64,000 bases of DNA, taken from Methylococcaceae bacterium. Lineage in GTDB: Bacteria > Pseudomonadota > Gammaproteobacteria > Methylococcales > Methylomonadaceae. Under the pieces are notes generated by a model. That model saw nothing but the letters and a program-made list of their open reading frames with translations, did not search any database and was not told the origin of the DNA. Where the stretch lies: NCBI GenBank assembly GCA_006844705.1, contig SPJS01000200.1:26748-90747 (forward strand). The letters run 5' to 3'. The translations under genes and the position numbers were made by a program. Positions 50,767 through 60,091 of the stretch are shown here, piece after piece. Position 1 is the stretch's first letter. Each line of letters begins with the position of its first letter.

Positions 50767-52126
50767 GACGACCTCCACTGTGTCTGGCGGCTTTAGGCTG
50801 GGTTGTAATCGGTTGAGGGTCAAGGTAGGCGACATTCAATTTGTCTTCCACCAGATATTTGCGTGCGACCTGACGGATGTGCTCAGCGGTCACCTGATTA
50901 ATATTTTCAACATAATCATCGGCTTTTTCCCAGCCAATGCCGACGGTTTCCAGCATGCCTAACTGCATGGCCTGGTAAAAATTGGAATCTTTTTCATAAA
51001 CGGCATTGGCCAATACTTGCGCCTTGATGCGTTGTAGTTCAGCATCATCAACCAGATGCGTCTGCAGGTCGATGATTTCATTTTTTAACGCATACTCCAT
51101 GTCATACACTGTTTGACCTTTTACCGGTGTGGCATCGAGCATAAACAGGTCTGGCAGGCGTGATGTCATGTAGTACCCTGCACCGGCAGAAATGGCGACT
51201 TGTTTACCGCGCACCAACCGGCTGGCCAGCCGTGCACTGTTGCCGCCATCCAGAATACCTGCCAGCACTTCCAGGGCGTAGGCTTCCCATTCTTCTTTTA
51301 CGGTATTTAAGACCGGCACTTTATACCCCATGATCAGATAAGGCAGTTTGGCGGGCAGTTTGACGGTCATTTTGCGCGCGCCAAACTGCTCGATTTCGTT
51401 TTGCGGTTTAACCGGGTCTATAGTGCTGGGTTTAATCGGGGCAAAATATTTTTCTGCCAGCGCGAACACGTTGTCGGGATCAATATCACCGACTACGACC
51501 AGGGTTGCGTTGTTGGGTGCATACCAGCGTTCATACCAGGCTTGCAGGTCGGCGACCTTGTATGCGGCGATGTCAGCAGGCCAGCCAATCACCGGATTTT
51601 TGTACGGACTGTTGGAAAACGCCATGGCCAGAAAATGTTCCTGGGTTTTGGAACGCGGTTTGTCATCGGTGCGCATACGGCGTTCTTCGGTCACCACTTC
51701 CAGTTCTTTTTTCAGTTCATCTGCAATCAGATGAATATTACGCATGCGGTCTGCTTCCAGTTTCAAACTGATCTCCAGGCGTGATTTTTCCAGCGTTTGA
51801 AAGTACGCTGTGTAATCGCGTCCGGTAAACGCATTTTCGCGACCGCCATTTTCCGCAATAATGCGCGAGAACTCGCCGGCCGGATATTTCTGGGTGCCTT
51901 TAAACATCATGTGTTCCAGCATGTGAGAGATCCCGGTAATACCGCCCGGCTCATAACTGGAGCCGACTTTATACCAGATTTGTGATACCACTACTGGAGA
52001 GCGACGGTCGGGTTTGACCAAAATTTTCAAACCATTTTCCAAGGTCTTTTCCGCAACCTGGGAAGGGGATGAAATTGCAGTAAAAGAACTGCATAGCAAC
52101 GCGATGAATAAAAGTACAAATTTCAT
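50756..52126 (-). CDS. M16 family zinc metallopeptidase (active subunit)
   Basis: The 456-residue product has a signal peptide (about 1-19) and the inverted zinc motif HMLEH in GISHMLEHMMFKGT, with the third ligand expected in ELEVVTEERR. It is predicted to be periplasmic and to act with the following M16 subunit. It ends in a His-rich tail (RHSGGRHAH). GAGAGA precedes the ATG. Confidence 0.92.
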   Translation of the reverse strand: MKFVLLFIALLCSSFTAISSPSQVAEKTLENGLKILVKPDRRSPVVVSQIWYKVGSSYEPGGITGISHMLEHMMFKGTQKYPAGEFSRIIAENGGRENAFTGRDYTAYFQTLEKSRLEISLKLEADRMRNIHLIADELKKELEVVTEERRMRTDDKPRSKTQEHFLAMAFSNSPYKNPVIGWPADIAAYKVADLQAWYERWYAPNNATLVVVGDIDPDNVFALAEKYFAPIKPSTIDPVKPQNEIEQFGARKMTVKLPAKLPYLIMGYKVPVLNTVKEEWEAYALEVLAGILDGGNSARLASRLVRGKQVAISAGAGYYMTSRLPDLFMLDATPVKGQTVYDMEYALKNEIIDLQTHLVDDAELQRIKAQVLANAVYEKDSNFYQAMQLGMLETVGIGWEKADDYVENINQVTAEHIRQVARKYLVEDKLNVAYLDPQPITTQPKAARHSGGRHAH

Positions 52127-52267
52127 GAATCTCTCGGTAGTAAGTTTGCGCTTCGGACTATTTCATAATCAGTAAGTTCACTGTATTATGCGAGTCATAG
52201 GATACTGGCTTTTTTGGTTTTTTCCAGTAGGCCGCCATCATTTCTGCTTTGGGACACGAATAATTGC

Positions 52268-53158
52268 ATGACCGCAACTAGTACAACACTCACCTGGCAA
52301 CATTACCTTGAATTATGCAAACCCAAGGTTGTTGCGCTGATTGTTTTTACCGCCATTGTCGGCATGTTGTTGGCCGTCCCTGGCGTGCCTCCGCTGGACA
52401 AATTTGCATTTGGGACGCTGGGGATTGCATTGGCGGCTTCATCTGCCGCGGCGATTAATCATTTTCTGGATCAAAAAGCCGATGCGGAAATGGCGCGTAC
52501 CCAAAACCGCCCCTTGCCCAAAGGCGAGTTAAGCGCAAAAAACGTCCTGATTTTCGCCGGAATCATTGGCTTGATGTCAATGGCATTGCTGGTAGTGCTG
52601 GTGAATCCGCTGACCGCATTGCTGACATTTTTTTCGCTGATTGGCTATGCGGTCATTTATACCGTGTATTTAAAACGCATGACGCCGCAGAATATTGTGA
52701 TTGGTGGCGCTGCCGGAGCTGCTCCACCGGTGCTGGGCTGGTGTGCGATTACCGGCGAAGTGCATCATCATGCATTATTGTTGTTTCTGATTATTTTTGT
52801 TTGGACGCCTCCCCACTTCTGGGCATTGGCCATTGCACGTCGTAAGGAATACGCCAAGGTGGAAATCCCGATGCTGCCAGTGACCCACGGTAGCGAATTT
52901 ACCCGACTACATATTTTGCTTTACACCATTTTACTGCTGCTGGTGACCTTGCTGCCGTATCTTACCGGGATGAGCGGACTGATTTATCTGGTGATCGCCG
53001 TAATACTCGGGCTTGGTTTTATCTATTATGCCCTGGTCATGTTTAAACGCACCGATGACAAAACGGCAATGAAAACGTTCGGCTTTTCCATCATCTATCT
53101 GATGATTATGTTTGCCGCCCTTTTGGTTGATCATTATTTTCCATTAATCTTGGCATGA
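52268..53158 (+). CDS. cyoE: Protoheme IX farnesyltransferase (heme O synthase)
   Basis: This polytopic UbiA-family enzyme farnesylates heme B for terminal oxidases. The 296-residue product has [17 protein letters not shown], the prenyl-diphosphate motif [15 protein letters not shown] and [11 protein letters not shown]. The ATG at 52268 gives the usual N-terminus; the frame is open from 52214. No oxidase genes are adjacent. The end overlaps ybiB by 4 nt. Confidence 0.94.
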   Translation: MTATSTTLTWQHYLELCKPKVVALIVFTAIVGMLLAVPGVPPLDKFAFGTLGIALAASSAAAINHFLDQKADAEMARTQNRPLPKGELSAKNVLIFAGIIGLMSMALLVVLVNPLTALLTFFSLIGYAVIYTVYLKRMTPQNIVIGGAAGAAPPVLGWCAITGEVHHHALLLFLIIFVWTPPHFWALAIARRKEYAKVEIPMLPVTHGSEFTRLHILLYTILLLLVTLLPYLTGMSGLIYLVIAVILGLGFIYYALVMFKRTDDKTAMKTFGFSIIYLMIMFAALLVDHYFPLILA

Positions 53159-54141
53159 CACAAGAACATCCATTCGCTCAATATATCCGTATTTTGGGCA
53201 AAGGCAAAAAAGGCTCGCGGCCTTTAAGCGAGGACGAAGCCTATCAGGCAATGAGCATGATTATGCTGGATCAGGTGGAGCCCATTCAGCTAGGTGCTTT
53301 TTTAATGCTGATGCGGGTCAAGGAAGAAACCGAAGAAGAACTGGCCGGTTTTGTGCGCGCGGCGCGCGAAAGTTTTCAGCAGGATCATTCCCGTCTGGCC
53401 GATTTAGACTGGTCATCCTACGCCGGGAAACGTCGCCACTTACCCTGGTTTTTACTATCCACACTGCTGCTGGCAGACAACGGCATCAAAGTTTTCATGC
53501 ATGGCGCCGAAGGGCACACCGAAGGCCGCATTTATACGCGCAACGTACTAAAAGTGCTGGGCATACAGGAAGCCACCAACCTGCAGCAGGCGCAACAACA
53601 ATTACAGGACAATAATTTCAGCTACCTGTCGCTGGAGTTTTTTTGCCCCAAATTATTTGGCATGATCAATTTGCGTCCTATCATGGGATTGCGCTCACCC
53701 GTACACACGCTGGCCAGATTGTTGAACCCATTTAATGCACCGTACAGCCTGCAAGGGATATTCCACCCCAGTTACCGGCAGGTACATCAAAAAGCCGCAT
53801 TATTATTGCAGCAGCCACATATGGCCGTGCTAAAGGGTGAAGGCGGCGAAACCGAGCGTAACCCCGATGTTACTTGTCTGGTGCAAAGTGTCCACGATGG
53901 CCAGTTAAGTGATGAAGAATGGCCTGCATTGTTCGCCCGCCGTCATATCAAACCCGACACCCTGGAGCCAAATCAACTGGCACAACTTTGGCGCGGCGAG
54001 ATTCAGGACGAATTTGCCGAAGCCTCTGTGATAGCAACCGCTGCGGTTGCGTTGAAGTTGCTGGGAAAAGCCGTGAGTCAGCAGCAGGCGCAGGATATGG
54101 CTCAGGATTATTGGCTAAACAGGGCGGTTTCAAGCTATTAA
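53155..54141 (+). CDS. ybiB: TrpD2/YbiB-type glycosyltransferase-like protein
   Basis: The 328-residue product has the fold of anthranilate phosphoribosyltransferase: N-terminal helical domain ([33 protein letters not shown], read in pieces) and the loop [11 protein letters not shown]. It is the YbiB/TrpD2 type, which in E. coli binds DNA rather than acting in tryptophan synthesis. Coupled to cyoE by overlap. Confidence 0.85.
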   Translation: MTQEHPFAQYIRILGKGKKGSRPLSEDEAYQAMSMIMLDQVEPIQLGAFLMLMRVKEETEEELAGFVRAARESFQQDHSRLADLDWSSYAGKRRHLPWFLLSTLLLADNGIKVFMHGAEGHTEGRIYTRNVLKVLGIQEATNLQQAQQQLQDNNFSYLSLEFFCPKLFGMINLRPIMGLRSPVHTLARLLNPFNAPYSLQGIFHPSYRQVHQKAALLLQQPHMAVLKGEGGETERNPDVTCLVQSVHDGQLSDEEWPALFARRHIKPDTLEPNQLAQLWRGEIQDEFAEASVIATAAVALKLLGKAVSQQQAQDMAQDYWLNRAVSSY

Positions 54142-54187
54142 TACGACGTAGTACGAGCACAATAGTCAGTGGTTCAGTTCTGTTTAT

Positions 54188-54967
54188 TCAGTAAACAATT
54201 TTGCTGATAATCCCTTTATTTAGCCAATCGATGATGCATTGAATTGACATTTCACTGACATTATCCGCATCAATTTCTTCTGCCAGTTGTTCACATACTT
54301 CTGCGTAATTTGCGCCAGCAAGAAAACGGTAAAACATATTGAGTTGCAGCGTGTTTAATGAACTGAATTCGGTTAAACGCTGTTGATTGCGCCAGATAAT
54401 CCAATGCTGGCGGGTTTCAGTTGCAATGGGCGGTGTTTGCTTTTGTTTGATGGCTTGCCATACTTCAACCGCATTCCATTGGCTGGAAAGCTGTTGCACG
54501 CTGGGATGAAAACGGAACTTTAGATTTGGCCACAAAGAAATAGGTGTTTGGGTTAAGTGTTCTAGATTGGCTGTTTCTGCATTCGGCGCATCAAAGGCAC
54601 TCAGCAGCAGTCTTTCAAATGTGGCAAGTTCGGCAATGATAGGATGCTGATTAAACGGCGGGGTGGTTTGTAAAAATTCAGGTAATGCATCGCCATAATA
54701 ACGCAGTGACGTATGTTTTGATGGTTGTGCCCGCACATAGTCTTCTGCCATTTGGTCAAACAGGGTGTCACCGAGAAAGTAGCCGAGAATTTCATGATCG
54801 GTTTCCAGGGTTTCTTTGAAGCGTAGAAAATAGGCCGTGCGATAAAGATTAATGCGAAAATCAGGTGTCAAATCCCCTTGTTCCACAATGGTGTCGGTAA
54901 TAGCGGTGACATCACCGCTTTGCAATGCTTGTATAAAGTGTTGTTGAAGCAGGGCCAATGAATGCAT
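54188..54967 (-). CDS. bufC: DUF2063 partner protein of bufferin synthesis (BufC-like)
   Basis: The 259-residue product has the DUF2063 N-terminal part (LQQHFIQALQSGD, NLYRTAYFLRFKETLETDHEILGYFLGD) and a C-terminal part with LNMFYRFLAGANYAEVCEQL. In bufferin and related clusters this protein forms the recognition partner that brings the precursor to the MNIO enzyme. It starts 4 nt after bufB. Confidence 0.86.
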   Translation of the reverse strand: MHSLALLQQHFIQALQSGDVTAITDTIVEQGDLTPDFRINLYRTAYFLRFKETLETDHEILGYFLGDTLFDQMAEDYVRAQPSKHTSLRYYGDALPEFLQTTPPFNQHPIIAELATFERLLLSAFDAPNAETANLEHLTQTPISLWPNLKFRFHPSVQQLSSQWNAVEVWQAIKQKQTPPIATETRQHWIIWRNQQRLTEFSSLNTLQLNMFYRFLAGANYAEVCEQLAEEIDADNVSEMSIQCIIDWLNKGIISKIVY

Positions 54968-54971
54968 TGTG

Positions 54972-55817
54972 TTAACTCGCGAGTTCCGGTTTAAGCTGCG
55001 GTATTATTTGCTGGGCAATGTGTTTGGCTTGTTGCAATTCGTTATGAAGCTCAGCAAATTCAGGGATGTTGTCATCACGTTCAATCATGGTTGATACAGC
55101 GCCAAAATGTTGCAATGCCTGAGCATACAATGCCCAAACCGCCGCGCAGATAGCATGGTCATGGGTGTCTATAACATGATCACCATTATCCGTATGTCCG
55201 GCTAAATGAAATTGACGCACCCGGTTTTTGTTGATGCCCTTGAGATAATCCATTGGGTCAAAGCCATGATTTCTGGCGCTGACATAAATATTGTTGATGT
55301 CGAGTAAAACCAGGCAATCAGCCTGTTCAGCGATGGTGTTTAAAAAGGTCCATTCGTCATACACGGAGTCTTTGTAGGTTAAATAACTGGACAAATTTTC
55401 GATTAAGATCTGCCTGCCCAGAAAATCCTGCACTGCTTTTATACGGTTAACAACATGATCAATCGTTTCATCGGTATAAGGCAGGGGTAATAAATCATGG
55501 CTGTTTATGTGTGCGTGAGTCGTCCAGCACAGGTGGTCGGACACCCATTGTGGCTGCACCCGGTTAATCAGCGTTTTAAGCTGTTTCAGATAGGTTTGAT
55601 TAAGTGGGTCGCTGCTGCCAATGGATAAAGAAACCCCATGCATCACAATGGGATAGCGTTCTTTGATGGCATCCAGATAATAGAGTGGTTTGCCTCCACC
55701 AACCATGAAATTTTCAGAAATAATTTCAAACCAGTCGACATCCGGAGATTGATCCAGGATGGTTTGATAATGGTCAGTACGTAAGCCGAGGCCAAAGCCT
55801 AAAAAATGATTTTTCAT
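54972..55817 (-). CDS. bufB: DUF692/MNIO iron enzyme (BufB-like)
   Basis: The 281-residue product is a multinuclear non-heme iron oxidase of the DUF692 family. In bufferins these enzymes turn cysteines into thiooxazole-type heterocycles. The TIM-barrel blocks are visible: GLGLRTDHY, EIISENFM, VMHGVSLSIGS, LIENLSSYL, LLDINNIYVSARNHG, RQFHLAGH, VIDTHDH and MIERDDNIPEF, which include the expected His, Asp, Asn and Glu metal ligands. It is 53 nt after the precursor gene. Confidence 0.92.
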   Translation of the reverse strand: MKNHFLGFGLGLRTDHYQTILDQSPDVDWFEIISENFMVGGGKPLYYLDAIKERYPIVMHGVSLSIGSSDPLNQTYLKQLKTLINRVQPQWVSDHLCWTTHAHINSHDLLPLPYTDETIDHVVNRIKAVQDFLGRQILIENLSSYLTYKDSVYDEWTFLNTIAEQADCLVLLDINNIYVSARNHGFDPMDYLKGINKNRVRQFHLAGHTDNGDHVIDTHDHAICAAVWALYAQALQHFGAVSTMIERDDNIPEFAELHNELQQAKHIAQQIIPQLKPELAS

Positions 55818-55870
55818 AATACGAATGGCCGGGGTATCATATAGTTTCGATTCCCCGGTCGTTCAATTGA

Positions 55871-56314
55871 TTAAGATTCTGTTCCACCAATATCGTCACA
55901 GGATTTTGCCGTTGTCGCTACAAATCCCTGACCTTTACAGGATGCATGACCCGCACAGGCGTTGTTTGCCGTTTTACAATCATTGTGGCCTTTACAAATG
56001 TTAACGCCTGAACAGTGGGTCAAGTCAGCGGTTGAAACGCTTTTCTCGACTTTGGATCCAGCGCTGCCCCCGACATCTTCACAGGCTTTAGCCGGCATCA
56101 GGACATAGCCTTGACCTTTACAGGATGCATGGCCTGCACAGGCATTGTTTGCAGTTTTGCAGTCATTATGACCATTACATTTGTTTACACCAGAGCATTG
56201 CACCAAATCAACGCTGCCAGCATCCGTTTTATTTGCTGTTGCACAGGCAGATACCAGGCTGGCTGCCGTGATGGCCAATGCTGCACCAGAAATGTTTTTA
56301 ATTTTTGTCTTCAT
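55871..56314 (-). CDS. bufA: Twelve-cysteine bufferin-type RiPP precursor with lipobox
   Basis: The 147-residue product has an N-terminal signal ending LVSAC, which fits a lipobox (Cys24). Two tandem units (about 34-83 and 95-144) follow, each with six cysteines in the same spacing, C-x5-C-x5-C-x6-C-x5-C-x12-C, around GVNxC, GHNDC, KTANNAC and AGHASC. This matches the 6/12-Cys bufferin class, modified copper-binding peptides. The ATG at 56314 with GAGGA upstream is chosen over 56353. The two units differ at few places, which suggests a tandem duplication. Copper sequestration is inferred from family knowledge. Confidence 0.85.
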   Translation of the reverse strand: MKTKIKNISGAALAITAASLVSACATANKTDAGSVDLVQCSGVNKCNGHNDCKTANNACAGHASCKGQGYVLMPAKACEDVGGSAGSKVEKSVSTADLTHCSGVNICKGHNDCKTANNACAGHASCKGQGFVATTAKSCDDIGGTES

Positions 56315-56395
56315 GTTGTCCTCTTTTAGTATGTATGGAATGAACGTATCCACCTTAAGAAAGAGTGGACTGATTGGTATCCTACGCCAGTAATT

Positions 56396-56415
56396 TCACA
56401 AAAACATCACAAAAA
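56396..56415 (-). promoter_or_regulatory. Direct repeat upstream of the bufferin gene
   Basis: TTTTTGTGA occurs twice in an 11-bp step on the minus strand, about 80 bases before the bufA start. It could be an activator site. No sigma-factor motif could be assigned with confidence. Confidence 0.3.
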
Positions 56416-56496
56416 AAATAAAGAATTTAATGCTTTGCAAGTGCTGAAGCAGACGACATAATGAAAAAGAAAAAGATCATATTTTAGTCAATGTGG

Positions 56497-56582
56497 TTAA
56501 GGAACCTCTGATTAAGTTGGTTAGAATTTAGCGACAGTTTTAGCAAGCTAAAAATAATTGGACTTGATCAGAGGTTCCTTAA
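56497..56582. mobile_element. 86-bp MITE-like element between bufA and the glutamate synthase-like gene
   Basis: The ends TTAAGGAACCTCTGATTAAG and the reverse complement of CTTGATCAGAGGTTCCTTAA are 20-bp terminal inverted repeats with one mismatch, closed by TTAA/TA at each side. The 46-base centre is A/T-rich and non-coding. The end sequence is of the IS5-like GGAACCTCTG kind (from memory). It lies in the shared promoter region of two divergent units. Confidence 0.75.
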
Positions 56583-56608
56583 GTTTCAGATTACTTTTTG
56601 AGGACGCT

Positions 56609-58108
56609 ATGCCTGAGCTATTGCAACAAAATAAAATAATTCTGATGGTTGAGTTTTTCGTTTATGCGTTCATTATATTAATTGGCCTGGGTATTCTCGC
56701 GTTACTTATAGTGTACATCGTAGATAAATCTCAAACGCAACAGGCCTTACGCAGAAACTATCCTGTGGTTGTTCATTTCAGATATTTTTTTGAACATCTG
56801 GGGGAGTTCTTTCGGCAATATTTTTTCGCCATGGATCGGGAGGAGTTGCCGTTTAACCGTGCGCAACGCTCATGGGTTTATCGGGCTGCAAAAAATGTGA
56901 ACAATACTGTGGCTTTTGGTTCCACCCGCAACTTGAAAGCGCCGGGTACCGTGCTGTTTGCCAATTGCCCGTTCCCGACCCTGGGGGAAGATGCGGTTAC
57001 CTCTGCGCATTTGACCATAGGGCCCTATTGCAAATCACCTTGGGTAACCAATGCATTGTTTGGTATTTCAGGCATGAGTTACGGGGCGATTTCCAAACCC
57101 GCAATTCTTGCCTTGTCAGCAGGTGCAAAAAAAGCAGGGGTCTGGATGAATACCGGCGAAGGCGGGTTGTCGCCATACCACTTGTCTTCAGGCTGTGATT
57201 TAGTCTTTCAAATAGGCACAGCAAAAAATGGCGTGCGAAATGTTGAGGGGCTTCTTGATGATCAGAAATTAACAGAAATTGCCCGCCACCCTCAGGTGAA
57301 AATGTTTGAAATTAAACTATCGCAGGGCGCCAAACCGGGAAAAGGGGGGATTTTACCGGCAGGAAAGGTGACCCGGGAAATCGCAGAAATAAGAGGGATT
57401 ACGCCAGGCCAGGATGCCATCAGCCCCAATCGTCACCCCGATATTGGCAATAATACGGATTTGATCAATATGATTCATCATATCCGGCAGGTAACCGGCA
57501 AACCCGTGGGATTTAAGGCCGTCATGGGGCATAGTTATTGGCTGGATGAGCTGTTTGCCGAGATTAATCAACGCGGGGCGGAACATTATGCCCCTGATTT
57601 TATTACCGTGGACAGCGCGGATGGCGGCACAGGTGCGGCTCCTATGCCGTTGATTGATGATATGGGGTTGCCGCTGAGTGAAGGCTTGCCGATGGTGGTC
57701 GATAAATTATTGGAATATCAGCTGCGTCAACGAGTTAAGGTTTTTGCATCCGGCAAACTGATTACCCCTGCAGATGTTGCCTGGGCGTTATGTCTGGGAG
57801 CAGATTTCTGTGTGTCAGCACGTGGTTTTTTGTTTTCGCTGGGGTGTATACAAGCTTTGCAATGTAATAAAAACACCTGCCCCACAGGTATAACCACTCA
57901 CAATAAAAAACTTCAGAAAGGTCTGGTGCCAGAGAAAAAAGCAGAGCGGGTTGCATATTATGCAGAAAATATGACGTATGAAGTCAATATGATTGCCCAT
58001 TCATGTGGCGTAAAAGAACCGCGTGAACTGCGTCGTCATCATGCCAGAGTGGTGGGCGACCGCGGTCTGTCGATTCCATTGGACGAACTTTACCCTAAAC
58101 CCAAATAA
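56609..58108 (+). CDS. FMN-binding glutamate synthase family protein
   Basis: The 499-residue product resembles the FMN/synthase domain of glutamate synthase alone, with an added N-terminal membrane segment (about 11-34). Motifs include MSYGAISKPAILALSAGA, NTGEGGLSPYH, SQGAKPGKGGILP, VDSADGGTGAAPMPL, and a cysteine set CNKNTCPTG where GltB ligates an Fe-S cluster. No amidotransferase domain is present. The ATG at 56609 with GAGGA upstream is the likely start; an open frame into the MITE-like element is rejected. The substrate is unknown. It leads an operon with DoxX and antiporter genes. Confidence 0.86.
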   Translation: MPELLQQNKIILMVEFFVYAFIILIGLGILALLIVYIVDKSQTQQALRRNYPVVVHFRYFFEHLGEFFRQYFFAMDREELPFNRAQRSWVYRAAKNVNNTVAFGSTRNLKAPGTVLFANCPFPTLGEDAVTSAHLTIGPYCKSPWVTNALFGISGMSYGAISKPAILALSAGAKKAGVWMNTGEGGLSPYHLSSGCDLVFQIGTAKNGVRNVEGLLDDQKLTEIARHPQVKMFEIKLSQGAKPGKGGILPAGKVTREIAEIRGITPGQDAISPNRHPDIGNNTDLINMIHHIRQVTGKPVGFKAVMGHSYWLDELFAEINQRGAEHYAPDFITVDSADGGTGAAPMPLIDDMGLPLSEGLPMVVDKLLEYQLRQRVKVFASGKLITPADVAWALCLGADFCVSARGFLFSLGCIQALQCNKNTCPTGITTHNKKLQKGLVPEKKAERVAYYAENMTYEVNMIAHSCGVKEPRELRRHHARVVGDRGLSIPLDELYPKPK

Positions 58109-58125
58109 CACGATACGATTAATAT

Positions 58126-58731
58126 ATGATGTCATTACTCAATAAATTACAAAACATGCTCGATCAAACCCGCGTTGCCGATTTTCTAGGTCCTTTATGC
58201 CTGCGTTTGTACCTTGCACCTGTCTTCTGGGTTGCCGGTAACAACAAGTTGAATGGTTTTGACAATATCGTCCAATGGTTTGGTAATAGTGACTGGGGAT
58301 TAGGCCTGCCGGCACCTTATTTGATGGCGGTTCTGGCCACAGCCACAGAAGTTGTGGGTGCCGTTCTGCTGTTGTTTGGTGTGGGTGTGCGCTGGGTGAG
58401 TGTTCCATTAATGATCACCATGCTGGTCGCCATATTTATGGTGCACTGGGAGAATGGCTGGCAGGCTGTGGCTGATGCACAAAGCCCATGGCCGCCGGAA
58501 GATATTGCTGATGCCGGGCAGCGACTTGATTTTGCCAAGTCGATTCTGCAGGAACACGGGAATTATGATTGGCTGACGGCCAGTGGCAATTTTGTGATTT
58601 CCAATAACGGTATTGAATGGGGCGTCACCTATCTGCTCATGCTGTTGATGTTGTTTTTCAGTGGTGCGGGCAGGTATGTCAGTGCTGACTATTGGATAAA
58701 AATATTTTTTGCTTCCTCAACACGAGATTAA
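58126..58731 (+). CDS. DoxX family membrane protein
   Basis: The 201-residue product has about four membrane segments and DoxX features: LCLRLYLAPVFWVAGNNKLNGFD, and LATATEVVGAVLLLFGVGVRW. DoxX proteins (BufD/HvfX) are part of many bufferin and related MNIO clusters. Here it lies on the other strand, 1.8 kb from bufA and behind the FMN protein, so a link is suggested but not proven. The gap to the upstream gene is 17 nt. Confidence 0.86.
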   Translation: MMSLLNKLQNMLDQTRVADFLGPLCLRLYLAPVFWVAGNNKLNGFDNIVQWFGNSDWGLGLPAPYLMAVLATATEVVGAVLLLFGVGVRWVSVPLMITMLVAIFMVHWENGWQAVADAQSPWPPEDIADAGQRLDFAKSILQEHGNYDWLTASGNFVISNNGIEWGVTYLLMLLMLFFSGAGRYVSADYWIKIFFASSTRD

Positions 58732-58735
58732 GTGA

Positions 58736-59959
58736 ATGGTCGAACAAGCCGTCTTTTTTTTCATTATGGTGTTGCTCATTGCATTAGCCCTTGAGCCCAT
58801 CGCAGACAAATTAAAATTACCCTTTTCATCCGCATTACTGCTGGTGGGTTTTTTATGTTCGGAAATACTGGTTTACCACGGAATTGACACCGGCATACGC
58901 TGGCATAATTTTGACAAGATCGTTTTTTATTACCTGATACCGATTCTGATTTTTGAGTCTGCATTTAATATGAATGCTGGCTTGTTTGTAAAAAACCTGG
59001 TGCCGACCTTGTTTTTAGCTATCCCCATTGTCTTGGTATCTACCTTATCCACAGCGGCATTTTTGTATGTGGTGATGGATGACCCTGTCGGTTTTCCCTG
59101 GTTGGCTGCCTTGATTGCCGGAGCGTTACTCACGGCAACAGACCCGGTTGCCGTGGTTGCATTGTTTAAAAAAGCAGGTGTTTCAGAACGCCTGCTGACC
59201 TTACTCGATGGCGAAAGCCTGCTTAATGACGCCACAGTTATTGTCATGGTGACGTTGTTGATAAGTGCCAGCCTGGAAAGCGATCTGCAGATAGAATTCA
59301 CTGGCGTACTTGTGGAATTTTGCAAAATATTCTTCGGTGGATTAGTCGTCGGTGTGCTGATCGGGGCAGTGGGGCTGATTATCATCCCCCGAGTAACCCA
59401 GTCACATATTTGTGCCGTGTTAAGTTTGATTTCGGCTTATTTAAGTTTTTACTGTGCAGAACATCTGCTTCATGTTTCAGGCATCATGTCCGTTCTCATG
59501 TGTGGATTATTACTTGCGCATGCCACCCGCAAAAATCAGCATCAACATCAATTTATGCATCAGCTCTGGGGGTTTAAATCCTATATTGCCAATGCATTAC
59601 TGTTTTTTATTTCCGGCGTCACTTTTCAGCTCACCATGTTTGTCGACCAATGGCAGGCCATATTATATGGTATTGTCGCCATAATGATTTCTCGTGCGGT
59701 AGGGGTGTATCTTTTGTTGCCAACCGTCAATATTATTCCGAAAGTCCCTCCTGTTTCGCTGCCTTACCGGAGTGTGCTTTTCTGGGGCGGCATTCGCGGT
59801 CCGGTGACCCTGGCGCTGGCATTATCATTGCCAACAGAGCTGCCCTATTGGTGGACTATCCAGTCAATTGCCTACGGTGTGGTCTTCTTTACGTTGTTTG
59901 TCAATGCGCCAACCATGAGCATTTTGTTGCAACGGTACCGCGTTCAGGTCGCGAAGTAA
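58736..59959 (+). CDS. CPA1-type sodium/proton antiporter
   Basis: The 407-residue product is a polytopic cation/proton antiporter of the NhaP/CPA1 group. It shows about 11-12 membrane segments, with ALLTATDPVAVVALFKKAG (the ND/DP ion-binding type), LLDGESLLNDATVIV, and WGGIRGPVTLALALSLP near the end. It starts 4 nt after the DoxX gene, so the three form one operon. Ion specificity (Na+ or K+) cannot be told from the sequence. Confidence 0.9.
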   Translation: MVEQAVFFFIMVLLIALALEPIADKLKLPFSSALLLVGFLCSEILVYHGIDTGIRWHNFDKIVFYYLIPILIFESAFNMNAGLFVKNLVPTLFLAIPIVLVSTLSTAAFLYVVMDDPVGFPWLAALIAGALLTATDPVAVVALFKKAGVSERLLTLLDGESLLNDATVIVMVTLLISASLESDLQIEFTGVLVEFCKIFFGGLVVGVLIGAVGLIIIPRVTQSHICAVLSLISAYLSFYCAEHLLHVSGIMSVLMCGLLLAHATRKNQHQHQFMHQLWGFKSYIANALLFFISGVTFQLTMFVDQWQAILYGIVAIMISRAVGVYLLLPTVNIIPKVPPVSLPYRSVLFWGGIRGPVTLALALSLPTELPYWWTIQSIAYGVVFFTLFVNAPTMSILLQRYRVQVAK

Positions 59960-60091
59960 GCGGGAGATTAAGCGGATTTTTTAGCAGCATCGTGATGCTA
60001 CGTCACGAAAAAGACAAAAGCAATCCGCTCGATTTCACCACAGTAGAATCATCCATCACCTGACAGCCTTCCAACACATATACAACTAAAT

